From positions 67,501 through 131,500 of the forward strand of contig JAUIRK010000792.1 of NCBI GenBank assembly GCA_030549495.1: a stretch of 64,000 nt of DNA. Direction: 5' to 3'. Under the pieces are notes generated by a model. That model was not told where the DNA came from. It saw only the letters and a program-made list of their open reading frames with translations, and ran no database searches. Shown here one piece after another: positions 46,177-61,100 of the stretch. Positions within the stretch are counted from its first letter, which is position 1; the number at the start of each line of letters is the position of its first letter. The translations under genes were made by a program, and so were the position numbers. The DNA is from Nectonema munidae. Its lineage: Eukaryota; Nematomorpha; Nectonematoida; Nectonematidae.

Positions 46177-49100
46177 CTATAAAGAAAAAGTCATTAAAAA
46201 AGTAAGTGTAGTATTTATTATAAAATAAAAGTATTATAAAAACCTATATTAAATATATTTTTAAAAAAATCCGTCTTTTTTATCACGGCATCAATCTTTT
46301 TAAAATCTGATTGGATAAAAATTGTTGAATATTTTTATATTTTAAACCAATCAAATTACGCCAAAATCAAACCAATTATTTTAGCCTTTCTTGAATAAAC
46401 TTTGCCTATTTGAGTGAACTGCGCAAAAATCAATTGGCCAAAATTCAATCATTTTTATCCATTCCCATATGCCATATTTTATATATATACTAACAACGTG
46501 AGTTCATTCTGTAAATTGCTACGATATTGACATAAAGGATAAAGATGAGCAACATTTTAAACTTTCAGGACTTCATTTCAAGAAGTAAAAAGTTGCAGTT
46601 TTTTTTAAATACATGATCTATCTATATATATATTAGTGATGGAACATACGCCAAAGTTTTGTACGACTTCGATTTTTAATCGTCTTATGTGTAAAGTTAA
46701 AAATTTATTTAATTATTTTATGTTTGCATTTAACGGGAAATCAATAAATCCAGTTAAATGCAATTTAAGGAAGGTAGATATGTATTGGATATTCGTATTT
46801 TACATCCACATCCCCAATTTTCGAACATTTTCTTTTTTCTATATACGACAAAGTTTTTTTTCAGGATTTTGGAATTTTTACTTTATCCAAAATTTTTATG
46901 ATAACACATATACATTGATATCTTCTCTCTAAATTTGTAAGAAGGATAAAACTTGTGTTTGCTTAGAATAGCAATTATGGCATCAGCATGCGCTTAAAAA
47001 ATTAATCCTGACATCCCCATTCGCTAGGATGTCAAATTTGAATTCCGAATCCACACCCCAAACAGCTCTAATTTAAAGTTAACTTATTTAAAATTTAAAA
47101 ATGGTATAAAAATTACCGCTTTTAAATGCTCCTGAAAATAAAAAGAATAGGGACTGAGGTATCAGAAGACACTGATCAAATTTTTCGATGTGATTCGGAT
47201 AAAAACACGATTCGCGATTATTCATCCCTCCCAGCACTAATATACCCATGTATTAATAAGTAAAACAGTGCTAATCATAAGCAAAAAACGGAGAAAATAT
47301 CGCCAAAGGTCCACGCGTGTCCCTCTAGCTTTTATGCTTCCTGCTGGGATAGTTACAATCTAAGTTTATTTAAGCTCGTTCGCTTGCTAACATTGATGCA
47401 AAAAAGTTATTCCTGCTACTCGATCGTTGATTCGGTGAAGCTATTTCCACGAAAGTGGCTTTCTTTTTCCTTTCTCCTGCTTAACTTTTTCGCTGTGGGG
47501 TTGATATTTCAATTCTTGAAAGTAACTTTTGATCTATACTTATTGTTTAAAGTGTATACTAAATTTTAATCTAGTAATTATTTGTAATTTGTTTTATTGC
47601 ATGCTTAAAAGATTTTAAAAGCTCATTAAAACTTGTCTTGCTTATTAATGGTGGAGCAATCCATCATTACTATAAGTTATAATTTGTGAACACAAGTTTT
47701 TTCACACCTATAAAGTTTGAAATGTAGATCAAAAGCCAAGTTTGAAGGAAAGCTAGAATGGTAGAGATGATACCTTTTGTGTAACCCATTAAGTACCATA
47801 GAAACGATATTTAAAAAAACGCAGACGATTTATATTCAAAGTCATTAAAAAAAGCAGACGAAGATGAAATTACTTATGTTCCCAAATGGAAACATTGTGA
47901 CTTATAGGGAAATAAAATTGGATGGTTTGGAAATAATAATTCTTAAGGGAAAAGAAACTATGCCTACCTCTTTACAAAGTATATGCATGGCAGATGACAA
48001 GTCTCGTAATTCGTCAAAAGTGAAATTGTGGTAGCGGAAATTGGTTTGCTGATTCAGCATAGCGATGCCATCCATCAGAAAAGACATATCTTTATGCAGC
48101 TGAAAAGAATATTACATAAATAGTATTAAAGAATTTTCACAAAATAAGGCGAGTAAAATTTTAATTTAAATAAAACATTTTTCACCTGTATAAGTCTGAA
48201 TTTTTTTTTAAAAAAGAAAAAAAATTATTTTTTTTAATAATACTTTTAAACTTTATAAAATTATGATAATCATTTTCAATATTATTATTATGATGCGTCT
48301 CTTGATTTGATGGAAAACATATTTTAAAACCAAATCTTATTATTTTAGGAATATGTAATTCAGCGTGTCATATTAAATGATTTAAGTAATATGAAGATTT
48401 TCACATTTTTGATTGACATATATGATTTTCAAATTGAAAATTTTATAACAAATCATTTTTTTCAAAACCTCTCCAAATTGTTATAAAACTGGATAGAAAA
48501 TATAAATATTGCTTTTAATATCACATTTTTTAATATATTTTAACATAGGACTAAAAATATCCAAACATAAATTGTTCATTATAAAAATAAAATACTACTT
48601 ATATATTTTTTCATAGAGCTATATTAAAAACATTATGTAAGAAAAAAAACGTCGATATAAACGCATGAATAAAAAAATATTCTGAGTTTGGCAAGAATCA
48701 CTGAATTTTTAGTGCCGATACACTAGGTATAAAATTTTTTGAAGAGTCAGTCTCTTTTTACCATATGTTTTCTTCGAAGAATCCTAAATACGTAACTTGC
48801 TTTACCTATAGATGCGATGATTTTTACTTTTTTGCCTGTTTAAAGTTGGAATTTGGTCTGATTTAAACGGTATAAAAAATGAACATGAGGTAAAACTCTT
48901 GAGTTGAGCATTAAATTTTCCTTCAATTATGCACCCTAAAAGTGAAATCTCACAAATTATTAATTTTTTTCAAAAATTCAGTTGAACTTTTTTAGACATG
49001 ATATTCTATTTAGGTTATGAATCTGAAATGATTGATTGCTTTAAATTTTGAAATTTAACGGAAATTCCAACTTTCAAATTAGTATCTTTTGAAATCTTCT

Positions 49101-52100
49101 CGTAAAAAGCCGGAGCTAATTTTAAGTAGATCGGAAAAAGATTTCTGATATCTAGTGAATCTAATTTGGGTCGCGAAAAAGAACCGCTAATTATTATTGC
49201 AGAAAAAATAGTAAACATACTGTGAATAAGGTCGCTGTATTTTCAATGAGGAATTGCATAGCCTGCACAATTTTTTTGTTTTCCGTGTAGGAGTTGGCAA
49301 TGGAGGAAGTACTATTTGACATTTTGGCGCAAGAAGGATGAATAATGCTGCTGTTGCTACTGCCATGCAACACGTTAGCATAGAGGCTTTGATGAATGCC
49401 AGAACTACCACTCTCATCTAAAATGACAATGTCGTTTGTTTTCCCCTTTTTGCGTCTTTTCTTGACCAAAAGGGAGGGCATATTGAACTTGTGGGCTTTG
49501 AAGGAAGCAAAAAAGGGATGCGATTTGGGGGAGGTGTTTGAAGTGTCACTGAAATTACTCCAACTACTCATGGAAGAGGAGTGCACGAAATCGCGAAGTG
49601 ATGAATTACTTTTCTTCCTCGCATCTGCAAGATAGGACTCCTGGGTGCAGGTGGTTGAAATTTCAGAAGAATCCACACTCAGTCGATGCCGTGGAAGAGG
49701 AGCCTTTTCATCGGAAGTGAGCAACGCTTGAAAAGGAGCATTACTGTTGGGGAAAATGCTGAATAGGCTTGGAGCAAAGCAGATAGCAAGATTCTTAGCA
49801 TTCATGAAGTGTTGGGAGTGGGTTTGAGAGAGGGTGCTTAAAAAGGTCAGGAGCGAGTAAAGAGCGTCTCGGTAAACATCTGAGTAGAGGAGGAATGCGT
49901 AGTGAAACGCTCGTATTCGCGTGGATTGGGAGAAGTTCGCTAAACAAGAAATGAAAATGAGATGAAGGAGAAAGTGTAATTGGGAAGGATACTCTTACAA
50001 GATATGATGGTGGTGAAGCATTCAGAAATATGGGATGAGATCAGTTTATCAGGGATGTGATTGAAAAACAACTTCAAAACATCTGCCACATCATATGCTG
50101 AGTAATTGGATAGGATATTCTCTAATGTCGGATTCGGTAAGAAACCGTCTGAAATATTTCAAAAATAAATAACAACTTGATGAATGTGTAAGGAAAAAAT
50201 ATGAAAATCATCTCTTATTCACATGGTAAATCTTTGAAAGACGTGTTAGATATTTTTATTCACAGCATGCATGATATAGGTATTGTTCATCATCAACATA
50301 GTATAATCAGTTTATCTACTTTTCGCAATTAATTAACTACACCACTTTAGGCAGAAAGTCTTTCTAAAAAGTCTCTAGGAGTGTGCGGAAGATTTTAAAG
50401 TGGCAGGAGTGAGACTCATTAAGGTATATACAATTTAATAATGTGGAGTGAGAAATATTTAATGCCATATTCAAGATCATTGAAATTCAATGAGTATATT
50501 GTTAACTGTTAAAAACAAGTTGATCAAAATAAGTCGTGTCTTACCTTGAAGTTGCTGAGAGCATAGTTCTAGGGATCTTTTTAAATCCTTTATCCTTGAC
50601 CTCACTCCACACTTTCGGAATAAGCCGGGAGAATTTTTGGACTCGCGTATCAAATACAACATCACTTCGTTGATGATGGGAGGAAGGGATGAGCCAAACA
50701 CGCTTGCCAAATCAAAGAGACTGGAACCAAACAGGCTCAGGCTAAGGAAAAAGTAGGAATATAAGTCTCACAAACGCCCACCTGTTCTCTTTTTAATGAA
50801 AAGTTAAGACAGCGGCGTTACTCTGGTCCTCAAAGGATTGATAGTCAGTTGCTTAATTCTTTATTTAATTAATTAGTCTGTTTTTGAGAATTTATCTAAA
50901 ATTATAAACAAGCAAATGTCTCTTTTTAAAAATTGGACGAATGTCCTTCCCTCGATAATAAAGGGCCATTTTTGAATTTTAATTTTGTTGTTTAACTGAG
51001 CTAAAACTAAATATGAAAGTGAATCTTAAAAATTCTTCATCCATTTTAATTTTGAGCAATGCAATAGCTGGAAATATGCAAATTAGAAGTAAACTCTGAA
51101 AAGGTATACTTTGATATTGGAAGTTTGTTAAATGTCCTGAATTTGAAAGATTTATTTCCAATACATCTAGAACTAATTTGTTCAAGGTTAATTTTTGTTT
51201 TTTTATGAATGTCAAAAATTAATTGAAGATTTCTCATTAACCTACAGTCTATATCTATAAAATGGCAATACTTTAGCTTTTAACTTTCAGAAGACTCTAA
51301 GTATCAGGTGTTTACAAATTATTTTTAAACTTTCAGGATTTGACAAAAGTGTTGCTGGTATCAAATAAAAAAAATTACGGAAAAAAGTTAAGTTAGTATT
51401 ATAATTGGTAAATTCAATAGATTCGTCGTTGTTTATTCAGTAAATTTTTTATTATTATTTTTCCAGTCGCACTTTAACAAAAAGTATACGACTTTTAATT
51501 AATCAATAAAAGGACATTATTTGTAAATTTCTTTCTTACATCAGTAAAATATTATCAATGAACTTGATCGCTTAATCAGATTAGCCAATTAGTTTATCAA
51601 TGATACGCAGCCATGTACTACTGAAGAAGTGATGTTTCCTTTGAAATTTTTCTTAAAATGCGTTATATGTTTGAGTAGAAAAGGTAAAGAAGGTACCGTG
51701 GGATGTTTTCATCGAGAAGGCACAATTGCGCCGCTTGTATCGAACCCAAGACCTTATCGAAACCCGGTACATGTCAGAAATATTCTTTATTGACGTGAAT
51801 AAGTTTGACAAAAGCTTGTAACTCCAAATTTTGTGTTATTTAATTTTAATTAGAGGACTTCTTTGTTTAACGTGTTTGTTGACCTAAGTTTTTTCAAGAG
51901 TCACCATATAGCTTTGTTATTATTATTATTATGTTTACACATATTTCTGCCTATATAACTAATTTTTTTGTAAATGAAAGTTTCAAATTTTGTAGATGCT
52001 GGGTCCAATTTTCCCTATCTATCAGTCAACATAGAGATTATATGGCAAAAAAATTAAAATAAAAAAATCAATATTTGATTCTAATTATGTATGTACAAAA

Positions 52101-55100
52101 AGGATACTTTTTAGCATGAATTGGCGAATTTTTTTGTGAATTGCGTAAGGTGTATTCACTCTGAGTGAAAATATCATTTTGGAGTTGAGGTGCCATGCTA
52201 AGGGTGAGATTATCAGAAGTTGAAGAAGGCGATGTGAGGAAAAGAGATCGAAATTTGGATAGTGCCAAGGCATTTATGATGGGCATGAAGTTGGCGTAAA
52301 CCATTGTGATGTCGTGTTCACGAGAATACATTGGATGTGGTAGTGGTGGTTGTGGAAGTGAAGATTTTGCATCTAAGTAAAAAAAATTTTTTTTAAAGGT
52401 TTTTTCATTAATTGAAAATTAAAAATAAAATTTCCCCTTAAGACTAAAATGCCCAATTTCAAGTATTGGAAGGGCTGCTATGACAACTGAAAAGTGCTCT
52501 ATACGAATTTAAACTAAAAGACCAATCAGAGTATATATATATATATTTGCGGGTATGTTTAGTCTAGGGTAACAAATGTTTGCTTATTAATCCTTCAAAA
52601 AAGTGACCTAACGACTTAGAAAATAACTTTATTTGTAATAAATTGACATAAAAAATTAATTAAATAATTCCGTTTTCACATTCTTATTCATTATTATTAT
52701 TATTCCAAGAGGGATTCTTTTGACCTTTGAAAAGTGCAATCTTTACACAAGAACTTTTGATCAGTAGAATTGATCCCTCCCGTGGATTTAAGTTTTAGAG
52801 AATACCCTGGATACACGTCTATTTTTCATTCCATTTAGTTTCCAATGATTTTTTTTCTAATTCCTACCCCTTCTCAACCAAAATATTGATTCCTTTCAAT
52901 TTTTCTCACATCTTTTTTTGCTTCCTCATAAATTTCATAATTAAACATTTGAGCACTAAGAGTTTGAAGGAAAATTAAAGTGTCGTGTAATCTCCCTTTA
53001 TATGATTTCACATTTAACGCACAAGTATGCAAAAAAAATGAGGAATATGAAGGCATAACTTATCAGACCAAATGTAATACTTAGCTATTGAATAAAGTTA
53101 TTGTCATGAAATCGCGTTGAAGTGTCGGAATCGGTATAATCGCGCCAAAATGGCGATAGTTCGCATGTTGTTATTGGCTAAAAATGCAATAGTAATGCGT
53201 TAATCAGTGACTCAAGAAATGAAAAAAATGCTGACTGTTATATCGCAAGTAATATTTCTGTCAATTTATGCTAAAATCACACAAGCAAAACTCTTTCAGT
53301 GAATAATAATAATCAGATAAAATTGAAAAATGATAATGGCTTCATAAGACAAGAGAAAGGATAAATGCGATCATTCGTTCATTTATCTTTTCAAGGATGA
53401 AGTGATAGAGAGAGAGAGAGAGTTAGAAAAGATTTTGAAGATAATAACTTAAACAAAATGAGTGAAAATGAATTTTATGAAAGATGGCAATTTTTATCAA
53501 TTTGCAAATGCTAAAGAAGAATACACTTCAAATATCTTTACATTAGTAATAACATATTCAAAAGCACTCTATTTGTTTTTTTAAACAAGGGTCGTAAATT
53601 TTTTAATATATCTAAATTTGCTTGCATATGCCACATTTTAGAATGTATAAACAACTCTCTGATTTTTTAGGGGCTTAAAATTTGAAAAAAGCTTTTGAAA
53701 GAATTATACTCTCAAAATGAATACAAATATATATATTATCTTTACAAGTTTTATCAAAAACATTCGTAAGAATAGAAAGTATATTTATTACATTTAAGTA
53801 ACAGTGAACAATGCGTAAGATTGTATCTCGGTTGGTATTTACATACTCGGTATTACTTTCACAGCTTCCAATACTATCCATGTATAAGAAACGGTCAAAT
53901 TTTAATCAACCCAATTCTTGACAAAAAATGGTTCCCTGTACAAAAATTGTTTTTTTTAAGAAAATTGCGGTTTTCAACATAGAAAACCTTTAGGAAACAA
54001 AAACGCGTTAATGAATTTTATTCGACAAACGTTTTTTGACTCCAACTTTTATAGACAAAAAACCAACCTATTTTAAGAGAATTAGTTGTTTTTTTAAAAA
54101 AGAAGCAAAAACTAACGACTAAGAGAGAGAATACAACTTTCTCCATCTTCGCCATCTTGACAAGTTGAATTGAAATGTCTGCAAAAAAGTAAATTTTTTT
54201 TTATTATCTTGAAATGAATGCGTAAAAGAGGATAAATGAAAGTGAACCGATGAGAGGTGTTGGGCGTGGAGATATTGTTGTTGAGGGTGAACAAAGACGC
54301 TCCAACTCCAGAGTCTGAATGCTTGATCGGAAGTGTTTTGATATTGCATGCATACTTTTTAGAGAAATAGGGTGATGTTGATCTTTTAAAACGAGCTGTG
54401 CTTGCATCAATGGCGAGAATCAAATCTGAAAGAGTGAGTATGCAGTATGTAGGATCATACTTTAAAGAAGATGCGAAGTAATAAGGAAAAGTGATAAAAA
54501 AATGTTTAAGTTTTTTTTAATTTAAAAACGATCATCTTCTAAGAAACTAATACCAAGTAATAGAACAAATTGCGTGGCAAATTTTAAGGGAATTTGACTT
54601 TTTCAAAGGGCTGAATCAAAAGTGTACAATTAATTTTTATTAGTTGTCTGTATTGCATCCAAGGGAAGAGTAAACTTCCATAGCTGAACAGATGGCAAGG
54701 ATAGTCACAATCAGGAATCGAACCGAGACCATCTGGATCGAGTCGAGACCTCACGCTCTTACCACTAAGCCATGTAATTAAGAAATCTACCCACATTAGT
54801 GATAGTTAAAAATCGTAGTTTTATTCATTAAAATAGAAAATCGAAACTTACAACTGATTATTTCAAATAAACAAATATTTCATTCTCAATTTAATTAAGT
54901 ATTTTTTAATTATACTCAATCAAATTAAAATTGTTTTAAAGTATTAAGGAAGATTATTTAAAAGTTAGGAGAATATGCAAAACATTTCGTAAACCAACAT
55001 TGAAAAATGTAGAATATTTTTGGACTTTTTAAAAGCAAAATTTGTTGACAAAGTGATAAAATAAAATTTAGAATGCAGAAACTGTATTGGTTATGGCTTA

Positions 55101-58100
55101 CGTATAAGCGCTTCAACTCGAATGGTTTTATGAATAATGCGTACTTTTCCAAAATTTGGTTCAATCTTTATTTCCTTTAAAAATGGTTTTCAAGTTTGTA
55201 TGCTCAAATGACCTAAGTTAACTAACAACTGATATATTGAAGAAAAAAATTGGCTTAAAAAAGCTCGTTGTAAAGGTATTCATTCAGAAATTCACTTCCA
55301 ATTTCAAAAATTTGCGTGTGACTTATAAAGTAGGTTTTTACTATTAATTTCAAATTGATGAAAATCAAGAGTTTGAAGAATTAGGACACCCTGAAACAAT
55401 GAAAAAAACGTAATCTGTGAAAAAGAAATATTGCTATAATATCGTGGAGAAATGATAAAAATCAATTTTTCATGATAGAAAATTCGTATGTTACAGACTT
55501 GAAGAGAAAACTTTGTGAAGCTACATATAGGAGATGGCAAAATGAAATAAAACTATGCATCACGTTTGGAAAGCGAAAGAGTTTTTTCTTCCATATCATT
55601 TTTATGTCAATTTTTCTTCGTTCAAATATGTCTGAAAGAAGATTGAATGTGATATCCTTTCAACCAGGGTTTCGGAGGCGGAATAATTTTCAGGTATGGC
55701 GCCGAAGCCTGTTGATACTATGTCTGGCTTCGGGCAGTAATTTGATAAATCACTCTTAATTAGTTTATTCTTTTTTAAATTACAAAGTTCAATATTAGCA
55801 TTTCTCTCAAATTTTAATGATTACCAAGAAATTCTAAAGCGTTATTATGACCCAAAAATATACGTTTAAAATAATATATTTGTCAATTAATCAAAATAAA
55901 ATTCTGTAATCAAAGAATCGAAAAATATTATTTAAAAAATAAAAAAATATGAAACTTTCTGTTCATATTTTGCAACCTCATACGATGTTACAAAAGTTAT
56001 TACCTATATTTTGCAATTTGCACAATTTTAAATAATATATTTGTCAAATAAATCAAAATAAAATTCTGTAATCAAAAATCGAAAAATGTTCAAATAAAAA
56101 AATTTTTTTTTTAATATATTGTTGGCTCCCCTTACTTTTAGTTTCGTATATGCATACTTTGATAAAAATTATTAGAGACTAGTTTTATCTATCTATTCTA
56201 AAAGTAAGGGGAGCCAACGATATAAGCAAACAGTTGGAGTCGGAGCCAGGCACCGAAATATTTTTGCTCCCAAGCCAAAGTCATAGAGCTTTCAAAGATA
56301 ATATTAATAAAAAAAAGTTATTTTCAAAAAAAGTGGTAAAAAAGAAATGGCTGATAGATAAGGAATTTAAAAATAAATATTTACAGTACAGATAAAATTA
56401 AAAATGAAAGGTTTCATATTTTTTGAACAAAATTGCGTTTTCATTCAACAAAATTGGATCTATATCAGTTGGCATGAGTAAGGTTGGTTAGATACTGGAT
56501 TCGATAACTCAAGGTCTTGGGTTCGATCCCACAGCAAGCCTACTTTCTTCATAATTCGTTACAAGCGAAGCAATTGTGCTTTCTCGTTGAAAACTCACGG
56601 TTCCTTTACCCTTTTACAATAAAATTGCAAATATATTGAGGGAAATTTTCAAAAAGTCTAACCAGGGTGAGAAATATATGTGGAAGGAAAATCTTCTATC
56701 CAATCGTCAGAAGTGCTGAGAGTTGGTTCGGAGAAGCTGCACAAAAAGTTTTTATTCAAGCAGGATAACTGATTGATTTTCGAAGAAAATTTCGCTAGCT
56801 TTGATTTAGCTTCGTCTTCATCCTTGCATTTATTTTGTGGAGTGTTGGTAATGTGCTGCTTACTGTTTATATAAAAGCAAAAAATGATATTATCTGAAGA
56901 AAATAGAAGCTAAGGACTCAATAACATTACATTCGGAACTTCTATTCGCGGATATTAATGAAAAGTAAACTGGTAGTTTTTATTATACATTAAGGCTTAA
57001 TAATAATTATTTGCTGATATTTTTTAGACTAGCTATACCAGGTAACACATTCCTCGTATGCATTTTTAATATAATGGATTGGAATGGTTGAAAATGATTG
57101 AATTTGACCAATCAGATCCGGGATTTTGCGCCTTTGATTATTATTATTGGAAGGATGTATTATATGGGGAAATGCATTATAAATATAATGGATTGGAATG
57201 GTTGAATTTAGCCAATCAGATCCGGGATATTGCGCCTTTGATTATTATTATTATTCAAAGGATGTATTCATTGATGTTGAAATGAAGTTTTGATTAATGG
57301 TTTTGAAGCTTTAAAACTTTGGAGGAATTTGGTATGATGGAATGGTTTTAACGCTTTTTATCAAATTCTTTCATTAATGGAACATTCATCATAATTATAA
57401 ACGTAAGTGAATTCAACAACACCAAAAGCAGGTTTATAATATGTATATATTGTATACGTGCAATGTCCATCCTAAAAATCTAGGATATTTACATTCTATC
57501 ATTTAATATTTTCTGTGTCTCTCCGCATAAAGGCTCTCTCCCTCTAAACCTAACCTTGAGGCCAAGCATAACTTTTGAATGGCCGCCTAGGGCGCCATAT
57601 GGCCCCTTTGAGAATGACTAGAAAACATCATTAAGTAATTAGACAATTTCAGTTCACACGCAAATACTGACATTATGATACAAAAACTTTGTTGTTAAAG
57701 TACTGAGACAATCTTCCAAGATTGTCATATTGTAAATTGGATTGATGGGTTGGACATTTTTGGAGGTTGTCTTCTCCCATATGACGGAGACAATTGCAAT
57801 CAATGAACACCAAAATGATAAGTTGATTCAAATAAAGGAGATGAAAAATAGAAAAGAAAAGTGAGCTACTTTTTGAACAAAGATGTTGACTTTGCACAAC
57901 TTGAAAAACTTTTTCCCTTCTTGATAAAGGCACAACTGTTAAGCGGCTTTTTGAAGCATGTGTGAAATTGAGGAAAGTACTTTTTAGCTTTGTTTATTGG
58001 AAGCATTAATTCATCCCCATGCCCATTATTTCTCCTTTCTACGCTAAGCTTGAAAAATGAAATCTGTTTGGTGAAAAAAGTAGTAATGTCACAAAGTTAA

Positions 58101-61100
58101 TAACTTTAATCCAACATTCTTATGAAATCCTACCCAAAATTCACCCCACTGAATAAATGGTATTGATACGGTAAAAAATAAATGCTGGATACAGCCTGGC
58201 TTACCTTAAAAATTGTGTTTTTTCAAAAAAATATCCTATTAATAAAGTCTACACTCCAAAATGTATACGAAAACGTAAATGAATCCAAAAATAATGAATT
58301 TTTACGCATCATCGCACCAATTTTCAGCATTGCTTTTTGAAAAGCGAGATCATTAAAAATCACAGAAAATAATCCGTTTAAAGATAAAATGAGAGAATCA
58401 ATTTAAAAAATCGAGACGCATGAATAAATAAAATGCAAAGCATAAGTGTAAAAAAAAGAAAAAAAAATCAATTATTGGTACTTATGGGTTATCTCTCCCC
58501 CCCCCCCCCCCCCACTCTAAATTTTTTTTTCCAATTCAATAATTTTAAAATACTAATTAATTAATAATTTTAAATATATATATTTAATTTATGAAAATAA
58601 ATTATTACGTTTTTGCTGTATGATTTTCATTAGTTAAACTATATAATATTTTTTGAGTAAGCAGACGATATTTTGCCAACTAAAATAGTAGAATATTTTA
58701 GACTTTTTTTTATTAGTTTGTATTGGACTCCTGTTTAAACAAGTAATTTATTATTTTTACTCATCATTTAAATTCAAATAAAATTTTTTTTTATTTTTTT
58801 TAGAGTGGGGGGGGGGGGGGGAGAGATAACCCATAAGTACCCAATTATTTTTTACAACTCAATCGAAGATTATTATTCATACATTTATTTTTCCATTAAA
58901 TGTTATTTTATCTCAAAAAATACAATGCATTCATAAAAACTAAAAGTTTCGATTTTTGTCACTCACTATGAGACTCAATTTGTTTAGAATGTTGGTCCAA
59001 TCAAAAACACAAATGGATTAGAGCAGGGCTTAAAACAAACTCTATTTTTTAATTTTTTTTTATTAAAGCAACTTTTTACTAAAACTAAACCGTTAAGAAA
59101 AAGACTTGTACATAACAAATATTGCTAAAAGGATTTACATTAACTAAAAAACAGTATATAGATTTTTTATATTAATTAAATAACTGAGCTTTTTATGATT
59201 ATGTTGGTAGGATAATTATTTTTTGAACCCATAAGTTAATTAGAAGCTTAATTTAAACGTTTATTTTGAACGGTTTATTTTAAAGTAAATATTAAAAGAT
59301 TTTTTAGTTATTTTATATTTTATTAAAAATATCAAAGTCAAAAGGATTAGATTTTGGCTGAAAAAAAGAAAAGCTTATAATATTTACATTTATTGTTGAT
59401 AACTTTTTTGACATATTTTTTCTTTAATTATTTCAGAGATTGCAGGAGTTATCGTTTTGGAGGATGCTGATCTCAAAGATCAACACAAATAGTTTCTATT
59501 CAACTTCAAAATAGAAAAAAGAAATTTTAACAAACATAAGTGCTTCTAAACATGCACAAATTTTTTTAACTAAAGTAATAATGTTTGAGTATTTTGAAGA
59601 ATCGGCATAAATGTAAAACTGAGTAACTCAAACATTTAAAATATTTTTGTTTTTTGAATTATTACACGTGAGATCAATGAATTCACTTTGAATATAGGAA
59701 GGAAGATTCTGAACATTGGCAACAAAAAGATTAAAAAACAAATCGAGACATTTTTTTGTTTTCAAGACAAAAACATTCCTAATTCTTTTCTAAGAGCAAA
59801 AATCTTTCTAAGGAATCACATCGAATAAGCCATTGATCGTATTTCAGAGTGATAGAAAATTTCTCCATACTCACGGCCAATTTCTTTTAAAAAACTCGTG
59901 ATCTCTCAGACTACTTGATTTTATGATATTGATGCTATAAATACAACACTCCCAACATTTCTCAACTTCATAGCTTTGCCACAAAGTGCTTCTTGATAAA
60001 TGAGAAGATTCAGTGAACAGAAATCATTGGATCAAAACATAGACAATAGCGTTTTCTAAAACTTTGTAGATATCCTTAGCTGTTGTCGTGTCTTTTAGTG
60101 GAACTAAATCAAAACAATTCTTCGGTTACTTTGATGTTTTTATCAACACCATGACTAAAAATAGCACAAAATGCAGTATCACAAATATCCGTACCTTCAT
60201 CAAGTGCCAAGGAATAGGCATCACAGTTTTGATATAATAAAAATAACTGTTTTTCAACACTTGTAGACACTTCTGTAATCCTCCTTGCAACCGTGTTAGC
60301 AGAAAGACTAACTTCAAATAAATTTTTTACTCTTTCAAGAGAAAGAATTAGTGCAATCATTTGGCAGTAACTTATTTTCATTCATTTCATTTTAATAAAT
60401 TTTTTTTTATAATTTTTCATTTAATCTCCGAAATTGTTAGATAGGGCACATTGTAGAAGAAAATTAAATAGTGAATTATTTAAAAAAGTATAAATGTAAT
60501 GAACAATGTAATAAATCTATCTCTCATCTTTTTATGCCTTAAAAAAATATAAAAGCTTTTTAGAAAAGCTTAGGAAAACCAATTATTACTAGTATATTTA
60601 ATTCATTGTGTTAAATTATATATGATGAAATATAAAACTAAATCAATCTCACGAAGAAAATCACTCCTATAGATGTATCATATGAAGAAAGTTTGTCGCA
60701 GAATGGTCTCACGAAAAAAGTCCATCCTTGTGCGTTTAGGGTGGACTTTCTTCATGAAATATAAATTCTTCTTGACCACCGTTGCTTGTTTTAAATGACC
60801 AGAATAATCAGAAGATTTGTATTAAAAAGCATTAATATTCTGGTGTTAACCAGTTAAGCCTAACCCTTTCAGGAACAATGGCTCACCAGTGACAGACACA
60901 GTAAAAAGCGAATGATGCAATGTATACATGAAAATCTTCGTGACCAGTGTATCATATATGATACATAAACAAGTTTACCTTCGTCTCCTTTTTCAAATAG
61001 TTTTGTATATGAATCTTCTGCTTTTTAATAAACATCGTCTGATTTTTCTGGCAACGAAAGGGTTAAACCGTTAACGAGCAGAATAATCAGACGATATCTA

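Noticed and set aside
49396-49635. 79-codon open frame on the plus strand
   Set aside because: It is the antisense shadow of the large RhoGAP exon.
54714-54773. Possible tRNA gene on the minus strand
   Set aside because: The A and B boxes are good, but acceptor and anticodon arms do not pair and the sequence runs on into a SINE-like body.
57079-57285. 68-codon frame with internal repetition
   Set aside because: The repetition is that of the underlying tandem DNA duplication; no sign of a real protein.
57673-57933. 86-codon open frame, minus strand, in RhoGAP-gene intron 1
   Set aside because: No family resemblance, and exon 1 already joins exon 2 in phase without it.
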